Both the position numbers and the translations under genes were made by a program. Below the pieces are notes generated by a model. The model was not told where the DNA came from. It saw only the letters and a program-made list of their open reading frames with translations, and searched no databases. Source: DATLXU01 sp035575515 (GTDB taxonomy: Bacteria; Acidobacteriota; Blastocatellia; UBA7656). Taken from it: a stretch of DNA of 51,401 bases. The stretch covers positions 1-51,401 of the forward strand of contig DATLXU010000051.1 of assembly GCA_035575515.1 (NCBI GenBank), read 5' to 3'. Position 1 is the first letter of the stretch. Each line of letters opens with the position of its first letter. Below, piece after piece: positions 17,517 to 26,869 of this stretch.

Positions 17517-18896
17517 ATGCGAGCGCACGTAGTAACATTCGGCTGCCAGATGAACGAGTACGACACGCACGCCATTCAATCAGAGCTGGCAGGTCTTGGC
17601 TATTCATTCGTTGACGACTATCGCGAGGCTGACCTTGTGCTCGTAAACACGTGCGCAGTGCGCGGCAAGCCCGTCGAAAAAGCTCAAACGCTGCTCGGAG
17701 AATTGCGCAAAGAGAAGCGTCGTCGGCGCGGGCATTTGACAATCGGATTGATGGGCTGCCTCGCGCAACTTCCCGAAGGTCGCCGCATGGGCGAAAAGTT
17801 CGCCGTCGACATTATGCTCGGTCCCGGCGCGATAACCGAAATCGTTCCTGCAATCACACGCGGCAAGTTTCAATCCTTCGAGTTCAAACGCGAGCTTCAA
17901 TTCTACTCGCCGCCTCCGCCCGAAGGCGCAGTCACCGCGCACCTGACGATAATGCGCGGCTGCAATCATCGCTGCACCTATTGCATAGTGCCGCAGACGC
18001 GCGGCGCGGAAGTCTCGCGCCCAGCCGAAGACATAATCAACGAAGCCCGCGCGCTCAAAGAGGCTGGCGTCGTTGAAGTGACATTGCTTGGCCAGAACGT
18101 GAACTCTTACGGGATGCAGCCGGGCACGGGCGCGCGGCGCGCTCTCATGCCGGGCTATCCGTCGTTTGCTCAGTTGCTCCGAATGGTTGGCCGCATCGGA
18201 ATTCCGCGAGTTAGATTTGTCACGTCGCACCCGGTCAATTTTGACGACGAGATTATCGAGGCCATTGCCGATACGCCCGCCGTTTGTCGCTACATTCACC
18301 TGCCAGCTCAATCCGGCTCGAATCGAGTCTTGAAGCGAATGGCGCGCGAGTACACGCGCGAGTTTTATCTCGATCGTGTGCGGCGCGTGCGCGAGCTTCT
18401 GCCTGATGCGACCATCTCTACGGACATCATCGTAGGCTTTCCCGGCGAGACCGAAGAAGACTTCGAGGAGACGCTCTCGCTTTACCGCGAAGTCCGCTAC
18501 GACGCGGCTTATATGTTTATTTATTCTGAGCGCGAAGGCACGCCTGCCGCGATTCATTTCGAAGATGTGCCGCGCGAGGTGAAGACCCAGAGACTTGGCC
18601 GCCTGGTCGAGCTACAGAAAGAGATTTCGCTTGAGCAGAATAAAAAATGGGTCGGGCGCGAAGTCGAAGTATTAATCAAAGGCGCAGCCGCTGAAGAAGG
18701 CTTCAGTCAGGGCCACACGCGCGGCAATCACGTCGCGATTGTTCAAGGCAATCTCGCGCTGGGCATTCATCGCGTAAAGGTCGCGCACGCGACTCCGAAT
18801 CGCCTCTATTGCGCGACTGACGACAAAGCCGTCGGATTTGACGCCAATCAACCTCAGATGCCTGCGACCTTGTATCAGATCACGTCCAACATTTGA
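17517..18896 (+). CDS. miaB: tRNA (N6-isopentenyl adenosine37-C2)-methylthiotransferase MiaB
   Basis: Radical SAM enzyme that adds a methylthio group to i6A37 of tRNA using two 4Fe-4S clusters. The N-terminal UPF0004 domain supplies C10, C46 and C81. The radical SAM triad is C149/C153/C156 in GCNHRCTYCIVP. QSGSNRVLKRMAREYT and TDIIVGFPGETEEDF follow, and a TRAM RNA-binding domain occupies about 375-445. The 459-residue length is normal. GCQMNEYD and YCIVPQTRG favour MiaB over RimO or MtaB. The isopentenyl transferase MiaA is not in the window. AGGGGA lies 13 nt upstream of the start, slightly far. The 225 bp before it contain only a small GGATTA/TAATCC hairpin near 17357-17372. Confidence 0.94.
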   Translation: MRAHVVTFGCQMNEYDTHAIQSELAGLGYSFVDDYREADLVLVNTCAVRGKPVEKAQTLLGELRKEKRRRRGHLTIGLMGCLAQLPEGRRMGEKFAVDIMLGPGAITEIVPAITRGKFQSFEFKRELQFYSPPPPEGAVTAHLTIMRGCNHRCTYCIVPQTRGAEVSRPAEDIINEARALKEAGVVEVTLLGQNVNSYGMQPGTGARRALMPGYPSFAQLLRMVGRIGIPRVRFVTSHPVNFDDEIIEAIADTPAVCRYIHLPAQSGSNRVLKRMAREYTREFYLDRVRRVRELLPDATISTDIIVGFPGETEEDFEETLSLYREVRYDAAYMFIYSEREGTPAAIHFEDVPREVKTQRLGRLVELQKEISLEQNKKWVGREVEVLIKGAAAEEGFSQGHTRGNHVAIVQGNLALGIHRVKVAHATPNRLYCATDDKAVGFDANQPQMPATLYQITSNI

Positions 18897-18930
18897 GCCG
18901 TCAATCGGATTCATTGCTCAACGGCGCTGC

Positions 18931-20943
18931 TCATCCCTGCTCACTCATCCCCGCTTCAGTTGAGTTGATCTGCTCTATGGCTTGCTCGATCTGCTCAGGG
19001 CTTCCGAGCAGCACAAGTATATCTTCCGCCTCGATTCTAAACTCAGGGCCGGGATTCAACTCCGCATTTCCATCGCGGACGGCTGTGATGACGGTCGCTC
19101 CAGTTCGCTTTCTGAGATCGAGTTCTCCAATGGTCTTTCCGACGGCGGGCGAAAAATGGTCAATGAACAACGTTTCGGTCGAAGCCGCGCCGAGCGCTTC
19201 GCTTATGGCGCTCATCTCGATGAGCGGCGCGGATGGCGCGCGCAGCATCTTGTAGCCTTCGCGCCTTATCTCTTCAGCTTCCTTGTGAATCACGTTGCGC
19301 GCAATGCCGTACTCGCTGAGCACGCGCGAGAATATCTCTATGCTCGTCTCGAACTCTTCAGGGATGACCTGATCGGCTCCGAGCCTGTAGAGGTCGGGCA
19401 ACTCTGCCATGTAGCGCGTGCGGACGATGATGCGAATATCCGGATTCATCTCGCGCGCCAGCGCCACAGCGCGGCGGGTCGCAATCGGGTCGGAGATTGC
19501 TATCACAAGTATTCGCGCGCGCTCAAGACCGGCGCGGTGCAAAACCTCCTTGCGCGTGCAATCGCCATAGAGAATCCTCTCGCCTTTCGCGCTCGCCTCG
19601 CGCACTGTTTCTGCGTTCAAATCCAGTATCACATAGGGCAGTTTGACTCTGCCGAGCACGCTTGAGACGTTGCGGCCATTAAGCCCGTAGCCGACTATGA
19701 CGACATGACCTTTGAGACCGCTTTCGCCCGCTTCATATCCCATCATCGTCGGCTCAAGCAGCGCGTCCGGCGCGAGCAGCGACTGCGTCCAAAAGCCAAT
19801 ACGCGGCGCGCCCCTGATTAGAAACGGCGTCGCAATCATCGAGATGATGGCTGCGGCGAGAAAGGTTTGATAATCGTTATCGGCAAGCAACCGCTCGCTG
19901 ACGCCGACTTTTGCGAGGACGAACGAGAACTCTCCTATCTGCGCGATCCCTACACCTGCCATTGCCGCCACTCGCAATGAATAACCGAGCAGCCATATCG
20001 TTAGAAGCACTATCAGAGCTTTACCGACAACGAGCGCGCCGACCCACGCGAGCACCGTCAAGATATTCGTCGCCAGAAACGCAGGCGACAACAGCATCCC
20101 AATCGAGATGAAGAAGATGCTGTTGAAAACGTCGCGGAACGGCAGGATGTCGGCCACGATTTGATGGCTGTACTCGGATTCCGATAGCACGAGTCCCGCA
20201 ATGAACGCGCCCAGAGCGAGCGACAAACCGAACTGGGCCGTGAGCCACGAAGTGCCGAGGCTGACAATCACGACGAAGATGATGAAGACTTCGGGGCTGC
20301 GCAATCTAACGACGTGATGAAGCGCGCGCGGCACGATGAAACGCGCGGCGAGAATTATGGCGGCAATCGCCGCCAAAGCCTTGCCGAGCGTGATGGCAAT
20401 TTCAGCAATTGATGACGCTTGCCTGCCGCTCAGCATGGGAACAACGAGCATCATCGGCACGATGCAGAGGTCTTGAAAGAGCAGCACGCCTATAGCCGCT
20501 TTCCCATGCGGCGTGTCAACTTCCGCTCGCTCCATGTAACTCTTGAGCGCGATGGCTGTGCTTGAAAGCGCGATGAGAAATCCGAAGAAAATCGCCTGGC
20601 TAATTGGGCGGCCAAGCAGGTAAGCAAGGCCCATGACGACGAGCACGGTCAGAGCGACTTGCAGCCCGCCGCCCCAGAGCACAAGCCGTTTCATCTCGAT
20701 TATCTGGCGCAGCGAGAATTCAAGGCCGATGGTGAACAACAGCAAGACCACGCCAATTTCGGCAAGCGCCTCGACCGCCCCAGTCTCTCGGATCAATCGC
20801 AACCCGAACGGCCCTATGATGACGCCGGTGATCATGAAGCCGACGATTACGGGCAACCGAAGACGATTGAAGATGAACGCAATCGGAACCGATGCCACGA
20901 GCAGTATCAGCAAGTCTTCGAACAATGGTAAATCGTGCGGCAT
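18931..20943 (-). CDS. CPA2-family monovalent cation:proton antiporter with RCK domains (KefB/C-like)
   Basis: 670 residues. About twelve membrane helices fill residues 5-385 with the family sequences RLPVIVGFMITGVIIGPFG and FTIGLEFSL. An RCK/TrkA-N domain follows (about 410-525), with the dinucleotide-binding VVIVGYGLNGRNV and the acidic strand end VILDLN. A TrkA-C domain closes the protein (about 560-655). Such proteins exchange K+ or Na+ for protons and are gated by nucleotides through the RCK part. The ancillary KefF/G flavoprotein is absent. It lies 3 nt after a zinc-ribbon gene and 229 nt after a 47-residue membrane peptide on the same strand, forming a likely three-gene unit. Confidence 0.9.
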   Translation of the reverse strand: MPHDLPLFEDLLILLVASVPIAFIFNRLRLPVIVGFMITGVIIGPFGLRLIRETGAVEALAEIGVVLLLFTIGLEFSLRQIIEMKRLVLWGGGLQVALTVLVVMGLAYLLGRPISQAIFFGFLIALSSTAIALKSYMERAEVDTPHGKAAIGVLLFQDLCIVPMMLVVPMLSGRQASSIAEIAITLGKALAAIAAIILAARFIVPRALHHVVRLRSPEVFIIFVVIVSLGTSWLTAQFGLSLALGAFIAGLVLSESEYSHQIVADILPFRDVFNSIFFISIGMLLSPAFLATNILTVLAWVGALVVGKALIVLLTIWLLGYSLRVAAMAGVGIAQIGEFSFVLAKVGVSERLLADNDYQTFLAAAIISMIATPFLIRGAPRIGFWTQSLLAPDALLEPTMMGYEAGESGLKGHVVIVGYGLNGRNVSSVLGRVKLPYVILDLNAETVREASAKGERILYGDCTRKEVLHRAGLERARILVIAISDPIATRRAVALAREMNPDIRIIVRTRYMAELPDLYRLGADQVIPEEFETSIEIFSRVLSEYGIARNVIHKEAEEIRREGYKMLRAPSAPLIEMSAISEALGAASTETLFIDHFSPAVGKTIGELDLRKRTGATVITAVRDGNAELNPGPEFRIEAEDILVLLGSPEQIEQAIEQINSTEAGMSEQG

Positions 20944-20946
20944 ACC

Positions 20947-21147
20947 TCATTTCCCTTTTTCTTTGAACCGATGGCCGCAGTGCTTGCATTTGTAAAATTG
21001 TCCGGGCCGCTTTTTTGTATAGACATCGGCTCTCTTGCAGTGAGGGCACACCTTCATTGCTTCTCTCACCGCGTCATAAATCATCTGTGTCCAAATGGGA
21101 TTCATCTGCGAGCCTTTCGGCTGGGAAGCGCCGGACTCCCCAGCCAT
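20947..21147 (-). CDS. Small zinc-ribbon protein
   Basis: 66 residues from ATG 21147, or 52 from ATG 21105, where homology more plausibly begins (MNPIWTQMIYDAVREAM). Two CxxC knuckles, CPHC and CKHC 17 residues apart, form a rubredoxin-like zinc ribbon. The rest is basic. It ends 3 nt before the antiporter start, so the two are almost certainly co-translated. Small zinc ribbons of this kind bind nucleic acid or act as protein adaptors. Here it could be an accessory or regulator of the antiporter, but nothing in the sequence proves this. Neither start has a strong Shine-Dalgarno. Confidence 0.7.
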   Translation of the reverse strand: MAGESGASQPKGSQMNPIWTQMIYDAVREAMKVCPHCKRADVYTKKRPGQFYKCKHCGHRFKEKGK

Positions 21148-21172
21148 TTGAATTAGCGCCTTAGTTTATTGC

Positions 21173-21316
21173 TTAACTATCGAGGCTTTCGCCGTCTCTG
21201 CGTCGATTGTGCGTCCGCTCCTTTTGGTCCGATGGCTCTGATTTCATTCTAACCCAAACAATGAAGCCAGCGGCGATTACAGTCAGAACTAGCACGACAA
21301 TTATTTCCGAACTCAT
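21173..21316 (-). CDS. 47-residue single-pass membrane peptide
   Basis: A short frame opens with ATG at 21316, preceded by AAAGGGGAAAC, a strong Shine-Dalgarno at the right distance, and stops at TAA 21173-21175. It encodes MSSEIIVVLVLTVIAAGFIV, then W-V-R-M-K and a highly charged tail (ERTHNRRRDGES). The N-terminal half is one membrane helix with a basic cytoplasmic end. It is the first gene of a minus-strand set, 25 nt before the zinc ribbon. Such peptides often tune transporters, and the antiporter downstream is the natural candidate partner, by inference. Initiation signal and composition are good, but no homology was tested. Confidence 0.6.
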   Translation of the reverse strand: MSSEIIVVLVLTVIAAGFIVWVRMKSEPSDQKERTHNRRRDGESLDS

Positions 21317-21413
21317 GTTTCCCCTTTCTGCGCTTCGAGCGCAAGGTACACGTACACCTATGGCTGCGAACCGTAGCGTTGCGGCTTTTGGTCCGAGAAT
21401 GGACGAGCTTTAG

Positions 21414-21797
21414 CTAGGATTGAAATGGCGGAGGAGCGCGACCGGTTGGACGCGAGGCAGAAACTGAGCGACGCGACGCAGTTGAATGCGACGCGCACAC
21501 GGGCAGGTTCTCAATATGAGCCAGCGCGCAACAGGGGCGCGCTATCGCCGGATTTTTTATCGTATGCCACTGCGCCTTGTTTATCTTGAGAGGCAGTCTC
21601 TGCGCGAAAGCGGTGACGGAATCGAATCGCAGGCAATATGCCGAGACCGCCGCCTGATCTGAGGCGTGTGATCGCGCATAGCTAACAGGCCGAATTGGCG
21701 ACGCGCTGGCGATAGAAAAACAGAGGACGATAATTGCTGATCTTAAGATCAACCCCTGCCTCGAAGATGATTTTTCTTTTTGACCCAACTGCCTCAT
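21414..21797 (-). CDS. Possible exported small protein (doubtful)
   Basis: A 127-residue frame with a signal-peptide-like stretch (LILRSAIIVLCFSIASASP) after a basic N-terminus, followed by a Ser/Ala/Arg-rich region with several cysteines. There is no Shine-Dalgarno before ATG 21797 and the composition resembles translated non-coding GC-rich DNA. It fills most of the 668-bp gap between the membrane peptide and the transporter gene, in which I recognise nothing else. Listed because of the signal-like N-terminus and the same orientation as the downstream small genes; it may not be real. Confidence 0.3.
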   Translation of the reverse strand: MRQLGQKEKSSSRQGLILRSAIIVLCFSIASASPIRPVSYARSHASDQAAVSAYCLRFDSVTAFAQRLPLKINKAQWHTIKNPAIARPCCALAHIENLPVCASHSTASRRSVSASRPTGRAPPPFQS

Positions 21798-21984
21798 TTA
21801 TCGAACAGATGATAGCATAAGCAGCAGCGCGTTTCAGCCTGCGACGCGCGACCGATCAGCTTGACATCGCGCGCGGCGGGCGTATGCTAACAATTCTCGG
21901 CGCACGCCGACCAACGCTTATGCGTCTGCCATTTCGATTCATCTCTGCTCTAGAATACTTACGTGGCCGCACCCGTTTACCAAA

Positions 21985-24285
21985 ATGAGCCTGACCAAAT
22001 CACCTGCTCGCGTTAGGGTAGTCGTCGCCACTACGGTGATGTTGTCGTTCATCTCGTTCTGGCGAGCGGCAGCCATTGTCTTAAATGATCTCGGCTCGTC
22101 GGCCTTTTACGCGGGCGGGCTGGCCGAACAATACGTGGGCAAGGCCGCGCCTTGGTTCATACTCGGCGTGATGCTGTTCAGCTATGCCGTGCGCATGCTC
22201 TACATAGAATCCTCCTCGATGTTTACGCGCGGCGGAGTCTATCGCGTCGTTAAAGAAGCGATGGGCGGCACGCTCGCAAAGCTTTCGGTCTCGGCGCTGA
22301 TATTCGATTTTATTCTTACAGGTCCCATCTCAGGCGTGACCGCAGGCCAGTACATCATTGGCCTTGTCGCAAGCTCGCTCACCTACTTTGGCTATCCCTG
22401 GAACCCGACGCCCGAAGTGGAAAATTACTTGGCTGCAGTAATAGCTGTGCTTGCGACGCTCTATTTCTGGTGGCGCAACATCAAGGGCGTGCACGAATCG
22501 TCGGAAGATGCGATGCGCATAATGTACGTCACGACCGTTATGGTCGTCATAATGATTCTTTGGGGCGGCATCACTTTGATTGAGCGAGGCGGACAGTTGC
22601 CGCCGCTTCCGACGCCGGGCAATCTGAGTTTTTCGGGCGAGCCTGAACACGCCTTAGGATGGCTGGAAGGACTATTCGTTCCGCACGGCGACCGCTTTCG
22701 CGTAGCCGAAAACGCTCCGACACTGATCGGTCTGCTCGGCATTCTTATAGCCTTCGGCCATTCAATCCTCGCGATGAGCGGCGAAGAGACTCTTGCGCAG
22801 GTCAACCGCGAGCTTGCCCATCCAAAGCTGCAGAACCTGAAGCGCGCAGGCATGGTCATCTTCATCTACTCGCTGCTGTTCACGTCGCTCGTGTCGTTCT
22901 TCGCCGTCGCAATCATTCCTGACGACGTGAGGCCAAGCTATCTCACCAATCTGATTTCAGGGTTGGCGATGAACTTCGTCGGGCCTGAATATCTGCGGCT
23001 GTTGTTTCAAGCCTTCGTCGTCATCGTAGGTTTTCTGATGCTATCGGGCGCGGTCAACACGGCGATCATCGGCTCGAATGGCGTGTTGAATCGTGTGTCG
23101 GAAGACGGCGTGCTCACGGACTGGTTCCGCGCGCCGCACAGGCGATACGGCACTACTTACCGGATCATCAATCTGATAGCGATAATGCAGATTGCGACAA
23201 TCGTGCTGTCGCGCGGCAACACGTTCGTGCTCGGCGAGGCTTACGCGTTCGGCGTTATATGGTCGTTCGCCTTCAACGCGATTGCGACCGTCGTGCTGAG
23301 GTTCAAACGCCCGGAAGGACGCGAATGGAAAGTGCCGGGCAATCTGAAGATAGGTCGGACGGAAATCCCAATGGGGTTGATTTCAATCGCGCTCGTGCTC
23401 GTAGCAATCGCGCTGACAAACCTGCTGACGAAAGAGGTGGCGACGATTGCGGGCATCGCATTCACTGTGGCATTCTTCACGATCTTCACGGTCTCGGAGC
23501 GAATCAATCGGCGCAAGCAGGACCTCACGCTTGCGATGCTCGACCAGTTTCAATTGCAGCACAGCGATGTTGTAAGCCAGGAAGCCTTGCGCACACGGCC
23601 CGGCAGCGTTCTCGTTGCCGCGCGCGATTACAACACTTTGTCCCATCTTGATTACGCGCTCGATAAGACCGACACAGAGCAAAAAGACATTGTAGTGATG
23701 ACGACCCGGTTGATCTCCGGTCCCGACGGAGGCGAGCGCGAGCTGTACGACGAAAATCTCTTTACCGATTATGAGCAGCGGTTGTTCACGCGAGTCGTCG
23801 CGATGGCCGAGCGGCACGGCAAGCCCGTCAACCTGCTCGTCGTGCCCGCGACCAACGTCTTCGACGCGGCGGCGCAGACCGCAGTGCGGCTCGATATTTC
23901 AGAGATAGTCGCGGGGCTGTCATCGAAGATGAGCGCGCAGGAGCAGGCGCGCGAGATGGGGCGCGCGTGGGAGCGATTGGGCGAGCGCCCGCGCCGACAG
24001 GTGCAATTCAAAATCATCGGGCCGAATAATTTCGAGCACGTAGTTTATCTCGGAGCGCACGCGCCGCAGCTTACCGAAGACGACATCAATCTTGTTCACA
24101 AGCTGTGGCTGCAGGTGAGCAACATACCGAGCCGCCGCCGCGTCCACCACCGCGATGTTGTGCGCGTCGCGCTTGAGCGATTGGAGCGCGACCTCAAAGG
24201 CCGCAGCGACGTGATGCTAGATTTTTACAAGCTGGAACAGAGAGAAGAAAAACAAGACGGCAAGCCGGATGATCGCAAGCGATGA
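21985..24285 (+). CDS. APC-family permease with cytoplasmic USP-like domain, copy 1
   Basis: 766 residues. About twelve membrane helices (20-510) carry APC-superfamily features: ILGVMLFSYAVRMLYIESSSMFTRGGVYRVVKEAMGG in the first third, and FGHSILAMSGEETLAQVNRELAHPKLQNL around helices 6-7. A soluble tail follows (about 545-750) with GSVLVAARDYNTLSHLDYAL and VNLLVVPATNVFDAA, which resembles universal stress protein domains that bind nucleotides and gate transporters. The substrate is probably an amino acid or another cationic or organic solute; the sequence does not say which. The next gene is a close paralog in tandem. ATG 21985 lacks a clear Shine-Dalgarno. Confidence 0.82.
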   Translation: MSLTKSPARVRVVVATTVMLSFISFWRAAAIVLNDLGSSAFYAGGLAEQYVGKAAPWFILGVMLFSYAVRMLYIESSSMFTRGGVYRVVKEAMGGTLAKLSVSALIFDFILTGPISGVTAGQYIIGLVASSLTYFGYPWNPTPEVENYLAAVIAVLATLYFWWRNIKGVHESSEDAMRIMYVTTVMVVIMILWGGITLIERGGQLPPLPTPGNLSFSGEPEHALGWLEGLFVPHGDRFRVAENAPTLIGLLGILIAFGHSILAMSGEETLAQVNRELAHPKLQNLKRAGMVIFIYSLLFTSLVSFFAVAIIPDDVRPSYLTNLISGLAMNFVGPEYLRLLFQAFVVIVGFLMLSGAVNTAIIGSNGVLNRVSEDGVLTDWFRAPHRRYGTTYRIINLIAIMQIATIVLSRGNTFVLGEAYAFGVIWSFAFNAIATVVLRFKRPEGREWKVPGNLKIGRTEIPMGLISIALVLVAIALTNLLTKEVATIAGIAFTVAFFTIFTVSERINRRKQDLTLAMLDQFQLQHSDVVSQEALRTRPGSVLVAARDYNTLSHLDYALDKTDTEQKDIVVMTTRLISGPDGGERELYDENLFTDYEQRLFTRVVAMAERHGKPVNLLVVPATNVFDAAAQTAVRLDISEIVAGLSSKMSAQEQAREMGRAWERLGERPRRQVQFKIIGPNNFEHVVYLGAHAPQLTEDDINLVHKLWLQVSNIPSRRRVHHRDVVRVALERLERDLKGRSDVMLDFYKLEQREEKQDGKPDDRKR

Positions 24286-24542
24286 AGCGAGGCCTGGATT
24301 TCCGCGCAATGCGGCTTGCTCAATAAATCTTTCGCATTCGAGCAAACGGCTTTGCAGTCGGGCTATTTGTACTTAAAATGATTTTTCGCGCCGGTTGCGC
24401 TCGCCCTGCAATGAGCAGCGCGCCGGTGTCATCCGAGAAATCGGTAGATTATTGTTGCCATAATTCAGCCGGTTCATAGTCGCCTTGTGCATGCCGGCAC
24501 ACATCGCCCGATGACCCGTGCCTATGGCGCGCGGTCTTTGCT

Positions 24543-26849
24543 ATGGACACACCGAAAACCAGCAAGCGCGTTAGGGTAGTCGTCGCAACCTCTGTGATGC
24601 TGTCGTTCATCTCGTTCTGGCGAGCAGCAGCCATTGTCTTAAACGATCTCGGCTCGTCGGCGTTCTACGTCGGCGGCATCGCGGAAAAAGCCGTAGGCAA
24701 ATCCGCGCCCTGGTTCATACTGGGCGTGATGCTGCTGAGCGCGGCTGTGAGTGCGCTCTATATCGAATCAAGCTCGATGTTCACGCGCGGCGGCGTCTAT
24801 CGCGTCGTCAAAGAAGCGATGGGCGGCACGCTCGCAAAGCTTTCGGTCTCGGCGCTGCTTTTCGATTTTGTGCTCACGGGGCCCATCTCAGGCGTGTCGG
24901 CGGGGCTTTATCTGGCGGGACTCGTCAACGAAGTTTTGCCGCGAATTGGACTATCGGTTCAGTTTCCGATGAATTTCACGGCGATGGTCTTTGCCATCAT
25001 CGTGACCGTCTATTTCTGGTGGCGCAACACGAAAGGCATTCACGAATCATCAGACGACGCGCTCAGGATTATGTACGTCACGACGGCGATGGTCGTGATA
25101 ATGATTCTGTGGGGCCTGCTGACGCTGATTGAGCGAGGCGGACAGTTTCCGCCGCTGCCTTCGAGGCAAACTCTGAGCTTTTCCGATGACGCGCTCGGAT
25201 GGCTCAAGCCGCTGAAATGGTTTATCGAAGACCCGAATGCCGAGGGGCGCTATCGGATTGATGCTTCGGCTCCGAGCATAATCGCAGTCATCGGCATAAT
25301 GATAGCTTTCGGCCATTCGGTTCTTGCGATGAGCGGGCAGGAGACCCTCGCGCAGGTCAACCGCGAGCTTGAATACCCGAAGCTCAAAAACCTCAAGCGC
25401 GCCGCGCTTGTGATCTTCATCTACTCGCTGCTGTTCACGTCGCTCGTGTCGTTCTTCGCCGTCGCGATTATCCCTGACTCGGTCAGGCCGCAGTACTTAG
25501 ACAATCTCATCTCAGGGCTGGCGATGAACTTTCTCGGTCCTGAATGGTTGAAGCTGTTGTTTCAGGCGTTCGTCGTCATCGTAGGTTTTCTGATGCTATC
25601 GGGCGCGGTCAACACGGCGATCATCGGCTCGAACGGAGTGCTCAATCGAATTTCTGAGGATGGAGTTCTAACGCCGTGGTTTCGCGCGCCGCATAAAAAA
25701 TACGGCACGACTTATCGAATAATCAGCCTCATCGTCATCCTTCAAATCGTCACTATCATCGGCTCGCGCGGCGACATATTCATTCTGGGCGAGGCTTATG
25801 CGTTCGGCGTGATATGGAGCTTTTCGTTCAACGCGATTGCGACCGTTGTGCTAAGGTTCAAACGCCCGGAAGGGCGCGAATGGAAAGTGCCGGGCAATCT
25901 GAAGATTGGGCGCACAGAGATTCCGTTCGGGCTTTTAGTCATAGCGATGACGCTAATCTCGATTGCGCTGATTAACCTGCTGACGAAGGAAGTGGCAACG
26001 ATTGCGGGCATAGCGTTGACGATAGTCTTCTTCGCCATCTTCACAATATCGGAGCGCATCAACAGCCGCAATCTCGACCGCACGATAGCCGCGCTCGATC
26101 AATTTCAGTTGCAGCACGCCGAAGAGGCCGATCAAGCAGTCGTGGGCGTGCGGCCCGGCAACGTGCTCGTCGCCGTGCGCGATTACAACACGCTGTGGCC
26201 GCTCGAATATGCGCTCACAAAGACTGACACCGAGCAGAAAGACATCGTCGTTATGACGACGCGGATGATTACGGGACCGGACAGCGGCGAGCGGAATCTT
26301 TACGACGAAAATCTCTTTACCGAGTACGAGCAGCGATTGTTCACGCGAGTCGTCGCGATGGCGGAAAAGCATGGCAAACCGGTTGATTTATTAGTCGTTC
26401 CGACGACAAATGTGTTTGATGCGATAGCGCAGACGGCTGTGCGATTGGACAGCTCAGAAATAGTCGTTGGCCGATCATCGAAGATGAGCGCGCAGGAGCA
26501 AGCGCGCCAGTTCGGGCGCTCGTGGGAGATGGTGCGCAATCAGGCCCGGCGTGAAGTGCAACTGAAGATTACGGACCCCGAAGGCCATGAGCACGCCGTG
26601 AGTCTGGGAGCGCACGCGCCGCATCTCACCGAAGAAGATGTGAACCTCATTCATGAATTGTGGCTGCAGGTGAGCAACATACCGAGCCGCCGCCGCGTGC
26701 ATCACCGCGATGTTGTGCGAGTGGCTTTGAATCGCCTGCGGCGCGACCTGCGCGGGCAGGCAGACGTTATGTTAGATTTCTACAAGCTCGAACAGGAAGA
26801 GGAGAAGAAGACGCGTGCGCAAAACAACGGCCCGGAACGCAGGGCATAG
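24543..26849 (+). CDS. APC-family permease with cytoplasmic USP-like domain, copy 2
   Basis: 768 residues, collinear with the preceding gene and mostly identical in helices and tail (for example RVRVVVATSVMLSFISFWRA near the start and NIPSRRRVHHRDVVRVAL near the end). The two differ most in the loop around residues 120-150 and the segment about 215-250 (KPLKWFIEDPNAEGRYR here). A tandem duplication is clear. A 65-nt stretch (25569-25633) is identical to 23014-23078 even at third codon positions, which suggests gene conversion or strong constraint. The 257-bp gap before it shows no recognisable promoter. YqeY follows 20 nt downstream and may be co-transcribed. Confidence 0.82.
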   Translation: MDTPKTSKRVRVVVATSVMLSFISFWRAAAIVLNDLGSSAFYVGGIAEKAVGKSAPWFILGVMLLSAAVSALYIESSSMFTRGGVYRVVKEAMGGTLAKLSVSALLFDFVLTGPISGVSAGLYLAGLVNEVLPRIGLSVQFPMNFTAMVFAIIVTVYFWWRNTKGIHESSDDALRIMYVTTAMVVIMILWGLLTLIERGGQFPPLPSRQTLSFSDDALGWLKPLKWFIEDPNAEGRYRIDASAPSIIAVIGIMIAFGHSVLAMSGQETLAQVNRELEYPKLKNLKRAALVIFIYSLLFTSLVSFFAVAIIPDSVRPQYLDNLISGLAMNFLGPEWLKLLFQAFVVIVGFLMLSGAVNTAIIGSNGVLNRISEDGVLTPWFRAPHKKYGTTYRIISLIVILQIVTIIGSRGDIFILGEAYAFGVIWSFSFNAIATVVLRFKRPEGREWKVPGNLKIGRTEIPFGLLVIAMTLISIALINLLTKEVATIAGIALTIVFFAIFTISERINSRNLDRTIAALDQFQLQHAEEADQAVVGVRPGNVLVAVRDYNTLWPLEYALTKTDTEQKDIVVMTTRMITGPDSGERNLYDENLFTEYEQRLFTRVVAMAEKHGKPVDLLVVPTTNVFDAIAQTAVRLDSSEIVVGRSSKMSAQEQARQFGRSWEMVRNQARREVQLKITDPEGHEHAVSLGAHAPHLTEEDVNLIHELWLQVSNIPSRRRVHHRDVVRVALNRLRRDLRGQADVMLDFYKLEQEEEKKTRAQNNGPERRA

Positions 26850-26869
26850 TCGAATGAAGGAGGCAAGGC

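Noticed and set aside
21207..21413. 68-residue plus-strand frame
   Set aside because: Antisense to the 47-residue membrane peptide, which has a strong Shine-Dalgarno and a good membrane helix.
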